Source: Calliphora vicina
Lineage: Eukaryota; Arthropoda; Insecta; Diptera; Calliphoridae
Direction: 5' to 3'
Length of the DNA stretch: 64,000 bases
NCBI RefSeq assembly: GCF_958450345.1
Contig: NC_088783.1
Span: 86,697,895 to 86,761,894, forward strand
In this document: piece after piece, positions 58,728 through 64,000 of the stretch
Layout of the letters: each line of letters starts with the position of its first letter
How positions within the stretch are numbered: the first letter of the stretch is position 1
The notes under the pieces: model-generated
Told to the model about the DNA's origin: nothing
Database searches by the model: none
The model's input: the letters and a program-made list of their open reading frames with translations, nothing else
Position numbers and translations under genes: made by a program

Positions 58728-61383
58728 ACTGCCTAAGAATATGTTTTTGGAATGCAAACGGCATACGCCAACACAAAAACGAACTCGAATATTTTTTAAG
58801 AAACCAACAAATTGATGTAATGCTGGTTTCTGAAACTCATTTGACGTCCAGAAGTTCCTTTCGAATAAATGGATATGTAATATATGACACCAAAGATCCC
58901 AGAGGTAGAGCATGCGGAGGCTCGGCAATTTTAATAAAAGCTCGAATAAAACACTACTTAATGTGTGATTTTTGCGAAGATTATCTTCAAGCTACTACAA
59001 TCTGTCTTGAAGATTTTCATCGAAACTTAGTGATTTCATCGATATACTCACCCCCAAGATTCTCAATTACAGAAAGTCAATATAATAGATTTTTTAAATC
59101 ACTAGGCCCCCGTTTCCTGGCTGCTGGCGATTATAATGCTAAGCACACATTCTGGGGATCACGACTGATTACCCCTAAAGGTCGTGTTTTGTTCGACTCA
59201 ATTTCTAAAATGGGTTTGCATGTGCTTTCGAGCGGCCAACCTACTTACTGGCCTACTGACCCACGAAAAATACCGGATGTTATTGATTTTAGCGTGATGA
59301 AAAATATCCCTAGAGAAATGATTCAAATTGAATCCTCGCTGGAACTATCTTCAGATCACTCACCCACTATTATTACTTTATTGAGCCCCCTAGAAATTGT
59401 ATCCCCGACTGGTAATTTAGCGATGGCAGGCACAAGAATAAATTGGCTCAAATATAAAAAATACCTCAGTACACATTGCTCGGAAAACATACCGCTAAGA
59501 ACACCAGAAAACATCGATCACTCTCTTATCAATTTCGATAAAAATCTCAGAATGGCTGCTCAACATGCTACCCAAACACCCCGACAATTCAGATATAATA
59601 GAATTAATTCTGCAGATGTCGAACGGCTCTTAAATGAAAAAAGAAGATTTCAAGAGAGTGGCAATTGCACAGATCCCCCCAACTAAAATCGAAGCCTAAA
59701 GATTGTATAAAAAGACTTAAAAAGCTCTTGGAATTTCGAAAAATGGAATCATTGAATAAATATTTAGAAAGCCTGGACGCAACCCCGCAATCGGATTACT
59801 CATTATGGCGAGCAACAAAAAATCTTAAAAGACCCGTTATATGTAAGTCCCCCTTGCGAAATTCAAGTGGTGGTTGGGCAAGAAATGATACTGAAAAAGG
59901 GAATATGTTTGTTAATCATTTAAAAAAAGTATTTACACCGAACACATCAAACGAAGCAATTGAGTTGCCACCTGTTGCACCCTATTTTGGAGCAGCCGTA
60001 CCCCTACGTTTTGAGATTCGAGAGATCGAAAATGCTATTGCTGATTTAAATCCCAAGAAAGCGCCTGGTATGGATAAGATCAGCAACAAGATGCTTATGG
60101 AGCTACCCCGGATAGCAATAAAAATAATTCTTTTTACTTTTAATGCTATATTACGACTTGAATATTATCCTCCAGAATGGAAGGTTTCACTGGTTACCAT
60201 GATACCCAAGCCGGGAAAAGATCACACAAAAGTAGAATCATACAGACCCATCAGCCTATTGTCTAATATATAAAAGCTATTTGAGAAGATACTTATGAAC
60301 AAGTTGTACCCGATGTTAACTGAAAACAATTGTATTCCGAATCATCAATTTGGATTTAGAAGAAAACACAGTACTATCGAACAAACCCATAGACTTGTAA
60401 ATATGGTGAGAAAAGCGTTTGAAGAAAAGAAATACTGTTCTGCACTCTTCATCGACATCTCTCAAGCGTTTGATAAGGTATGGCATGCTGGATTAATATA
60501 CAAATTGAGTCAAAATTTACCGGCAAACACACATAAGCTGTTGGAAAGCTATTTAACTGGTCGAACATTTAAGGTTAAAGAGGGAAACTTTTTAAGTACT
60601 GCACAACCCATTGAAGCTGGAGTCCCCCAAGGCAGTATCCTGGGACCTTTTTTATATTTGATGTATTCGTCTGATATGCCAACTAACAATCGCACTCATA
60701 CATCAACATTTGCTGATGATACTGCTATTCTAAGCATTCATGAAAACCCTCAAGAAGCGTCTCGTCACTTACAAAACCACATATTTGAATTAGAAAAATG
60801 GTTAAAACAATGGAAAATTAAAGTCAACGAGCAAAAATGTACACACATTACATTTACATTGCGTAGAGAATCATGCCCCCCTATTCATATCAATAACCAA
60901 ACAATAATTCAACAATCGGAAGTGAAATACCTCGGAATACATCTCGATCGTCGCCTTACATGGAAAAGTCATATAGATGCAAAGTTGACTCAAATGAAAT
61001 TGAAATCAATTCAAATTAATTGGCTTATTGGCAGAAACTCCACGCTTAGTTTAGATTGTAAACTTCTACTTTATAACATGATCATAAAACCGATATGGTG
61101 TTATGGCATACAGTTATGGGGCACGGCCTCAGCGTCAAATGTAGAAAAGATCCAAAGACGCCAAAACAAGTTTCTAAGAATGATCACAGTTGCCCCCTGG
61201 TATATCAAAAACGCGAATATACACAAAGATCTAAACGTGCCCATTGTAAAAACTGAAATCTCGAAAAACGTACAAAAATATTTAAAAAAACTTGAAGTTC
61301 ACCCAAACCCGCTGGACAGCAACATATTAGATAACCGTGGCCACACTCGATTAAGAAGGAGGGACACAGCAGACCTAATCTAG
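58724..61383 (+). pseudogene. Jockey LINE ORF2 (APE endonuclease and reverse transcriptase), frameshift and one stop
   Basis: About 886 codons. Starts with ATG overlapping the ORF1 TGA. Endonuclease: FWNANGIRQHKNEL, VSETHLT, AAGDYNAKHTFWGS, DFSV, SSDHSPTI (residues 1-225). A frameshift in a C-run at 59671-59684 (one C fewer than needed) moves into the frame that holds RT: MIPKPGKDHTKVESYRPISL, then TAA at 60271-60273, then QFGFRRKHSTIEQ, FIDISQAFDKVWHAG, GVPQGSILGPFLYL, FADD near residue 661 and KYLGIHLDRRLTW. The TAA replaces a serine TCA kept in the 45.5-47.2 kb copy. All catalytic boxes remain. Jockey-clade ORF2 nicks target DNA and reverse-transcribes in place. Confidence 0.92.
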
Positions 61384-62352
61384 AAGGAAGAATGCCAATT
61401 TAACCACAACAACCATGAACACAAAATTTTTTCGTCCGGCACTGGCTGGACTAATTAAATAATAATATTAGATATAAGATTTGAACCACTTATTGTTAGT
61501 TCATTAAATAATGAAGATACAATAAATAAATGATGAAAAAAAAAAAAAAAAAAAAAACTTGTCCAAAGGTCAAAGAGAATCCCGCAATTCCCAAAACGCC
61601 CTACATTTTTAAAAAAGCGGACCATGGTATGGCAAAATTTTAAAATGTTAATTTTGAAATGCCTTTAACCCGGAAATTATAAGAGATAAATAGCACACGC
61701 AAGCTTATAATATTTTATATAAAAATATAAAAATCTTTCAAATCCAATGGGAAACAGAAAAATGGAACGTGTTTAAAAATGTTACATGTAGAAGGTACCC
61801 TACTTTGAGTCCCCATAGCGCCGCCCCTGGTGTATTTGTAGGTCCTATTTTAATAACGAAAACTCGAATACTCCTTGGCTACGCCCACATAAAATTTTAT
61901 ACCGATCGGAGTTTAGAAATGCCAGATTTATTTCCAAAAAATTTTGATTCTGGTCAACTGTGTACCTTTTTTTATATTTTTAATAATTTCGATAAGTTCT
62001 GATAAAATACTCGTTTCAGTAATTTCTTCAGTTTGGTCTATTATCCTGTCCTCTTCCGACAAATACATGTAAATTAAATGTATCAGTTGTTAAACTCGCT
62101 AAACATGTTTCTTGGATGTTCGAAAAATATGTAATTTCACTTTGACATTTGTATTTGAATTACATAAAAATATGTTAAGTGCAACAAAAAAAAAAAAAAC
62201 AAAAAAATTCGGTTAATTGGCTAATCGCCACAAATTATCCGGTTTATTTGTTATTTGAAAATCGTAAATTTTTAATTATTCGAACATTTAACCGACCAAA
62301 ATTAATCGGTTTACCGATTAAAGGTTAATCGATTGAATACCCTACTACATAC

Positions 62353-62610
62353 ATATTTAGTTTTTGGATTTGAAAGCTCATAGAAAAAATGCATTTAAGG
62401 TATCATAATAATCTTTGAAATTTTAAAAAAAATTAAATTTTTCCAATTTTTCCGATTTTTAAATGACAGATTTATTCCAATAATTTGAAGAACTCAATGT
62501 TATATTATTTAATTCAATGATACAAAGTTAGTACTAGTACTTTTTGTAGCTAGTTCTTATTAATATATTTATACCCTCCATCATCTCCATCACAAGTGGT
62601 GACTTTCATT
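62353..62610. other. No feature recognised
   Basis: A+T-rich, no gene. Confidence 0.35.
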
Positions 62611-62763
62611 AGTTGGCACGGAAGATGCCAAACGCTCTCGACGCCCAGATGAGGTCTCTACATCCGAAACAATTGAACAAATTCACAATATGGTGTTGGC
62701 CTATCGGAAATTGAAAGTGCGAGATTGTGGAAGCTAAAGGCATCTCACATGGCTCAGTGGTTT
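62611..62763 (+). pseudogene. mariner transposase scrap
   Basis: The frame reads EDAKRSRRPDEVSTSETIEQ…NMVLAYRKLKVR and, after a one-base shift, EIVEAKGISHGSVV. '.GRP..….I..IH.M.L..RK.K.REIA.A..IS.GSV' is the N-terminal helix-turn-helix and linker region of mariner transposases (family knowledge). Nothing of the catalytic domain remains. Confidence 0.75.
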
Positions 62764-64000
62764 AAATTTTTTTAGATTGGAACGAAAACTTTTAATAGTC
62801 ACTGTTTTAAGCCAAATATTCATACATAAATAAATTTTAATGAAAACTAAAGCTAAACATAGTATCTTTGCATAGAAACTACAAGGATAATAAAGTTGAT
62901 ATTCATGGCAATTATTTAAATGGTGTTTCGTCTCAAAAGACTCATACAAATACACGTACCAGTAACTTTAAAGCTACGTACATACATACATACATACATA
63001 CATACGTATGTATATATACGAAAATAATACAAAATATTATTATTTTAAATACGTAAAAAGTAGAAAAAGTTTTAAAATTAAAGACAAAAAGATGACAAGA
63101 AGTAGATATCGTATCCTTTGAGTTGGCACTTCATCAACAAAACCTTTTGATATGGATGTTAATTGAGTTTGGGCCTATAAGGAAAACTAAACAAAAATAA
63201 CAACAGCAACAACAATGATAATAGCAACATCATCTACAACATCTTCTTCATACAGAAAACAATAACAATAGGAGTAGCACAACAACAACAACAGCAACAA
63301 CATAAGTACAATAACAAACCGTTTGACTTGACAGGTGTGATGATGTCCTTTTGTTTGCATCTACAGTGTGGAACTGGTTGTGTGTTTTGTTTTCTTGTAT
63401 TACGTACATAAATTATCATTTTTCAGTTTCAATTTATCAAAATCATCATCATCTTCTCCTTCATCGTCATCTGATGTTGCTATGCATTGTTTGTTGTTTT
63501 CTTTATCTCCATAAAAAAGCCATTTGGTTAAATAAGACTCAAAGGATTGATTGTATCATCTCAATTTCCTTAATTTATTTATTGAGTGCCTGGGGAGTAA
63601 TAACGTAAGAAAATTATGTCCTTTGTGGAAAATCAAAATAAATAATAATAATAAAAAGAAACAAAAACAAGAAAAGAAATAATTTAACGCGGTTCAATCA
63701 ACAGAAATTTGCAATCATAAAACCAACGCCTGACCGCACACAAAAAGGGTCTATTCGAACAGACACGTTTTCAATTGTGCCTGCCTGTCTGCAGGACGTT
63801 GCTGCCGTTGTCACGACAATGTTTTATTTGAAAACTCGATAAGAGCAATTTTTTCCTGCCTTTTTATTACTTTTTATTGATTACTCTCGCACTTGTAGGA
63901 GACGACAAACACTTTCATACTTGAAAATTAACAATTTTATTACTTACTTATTTTTCCGCAATAAACAAAAATGTTTTTTTTTCAACATTTCATTTGTAGA
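62764..64000. other. Probably host non-coding DNA with simple repeats
   Basis: (TACA)n at 62978-63005, AAC/CAG-rich stretches at 63195-63305 and ATC/TTC-rich stretches at 63440-63475. Frames here are translated simple sequence. No RNA gene or exon could be supported. Confidence 0.45.

Larger units (their letters stand above)
56945..61557 (+). mobile_element. Jockey-clade non-LTR retrotransposon, nearly full length
   Basis: ORF1 and ORF2 are followed by a 3' UTR with AATAAATAAATGATG and a run of 22 A (61536-61557). The 5' limit is uncertain; base composition changes around 56945. A clear target duplication was not found. Inserted within the fold-back element. Confidence 0.8.
56182..62344. mobile_element. 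hAT-like fold-back element (AGGGTATTCAAT) that contains a jockey LINE
   Basis: The left arm 56182-56720 and right arm 61760-62344 are inverse ('agggtattcaattaatcgg', 'ttttggaaataaatctg', 'ggcggcgct', 'gtagggta'). An 8-bp duplication CTACATAC lies at 56174-56181 and 62345-62352 and fits nTnnnnAn. The inner gap is mostly the jockey element. No transposase seen. Confidence 0.75.

Overview
This window reads as insect, most likely brachyceran or calyptrate fly, non-coding DNA. It is A+T-rich and almost wholly built from nested transposable elements. The basis for the organism call is the element mix: INE-1/mini-me-like elements with a (GACA)n tract, an R1-clade LINE, a jockey-clade LINE, RTE- and LOA-like LINE remnants, and hAT, piggyBac, Tc1/mariner, Harbinger and MADF-type DNA elements. 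I found no convincing host gene, tRNA gene or rRNA gene, and nothing bacterial such as operons or CRISPR.

Layout. 0.2-4.6 kb: a DNA transposon with very long inverted repeats and a minus-strand transposase-like ORF (632 codons open, N-terminus frameshifted). 4.7-8.8 kb: a large fold-back. One arm is interrupted by a piggyBac-like element with TTAA duplication, which itself carries an INE-1-like element. 8.8-10.7 kb: a CCCAGCA-ended element with a Harbinger-like MITE inside. 10.7-11.3 kb: a second INE-1-like copy. 12.2-19.8 kb: a three-level nest. The outside is a TIR element with a MADF-domain remnant, then an INE-1-like element, and inside its (CAGA)n tract lies a nearly intact R1-clade LINE. 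20-24 kb: MITEs, including one carrying a tRNA-like (SINE-like) segment. 24-29 kb: a decayed R1-like copy split by other insertions, including a hAT with an 8-bp duplication. 29-40 kb: TIR elements, a gag-like remnant, a MULE-like remnant, an RTE remnant interrupted by a hAT, and the TAGAGTGCTCC family. 41-45 kb: two CCCAGCA-family copies in opposite orientation and a ~190-bp tandem repeat. 45.5-50.6 kb: a broken jockey copy, a Tc1 remnant and a broken minus-strand LINE. 50.6-52.3 kb: probably host intronic or intergenic sequence. 52.3-54 kb: a LOA-like LINE scrap inside an INE-1-like family B element. 55-62.3 kb: two abutting hAT-type insertions, the second a fold-back that contains a nearly full-length jockey element. 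62.5-64 kb: a mariner scrap and simple-sequence DNA.

Nothing here forms a working pathway beyond retrotransposition machinery. The two LINEs (13.8-18.4 and ~56.9-61.6 kb) each have an ORF1 nucleic-acid-binding protein and an ORF2 endonuclease/reverse transcriptase joined by an ATGA overlap, and both ORF2s are broken in this copy. The most interesting observation is the R1-clade LINE sitting exactly in a (CAGA)n tract supplied by another transposon. Several insertions can be dated relative to each other because the uninterrupted site is also present in the window.
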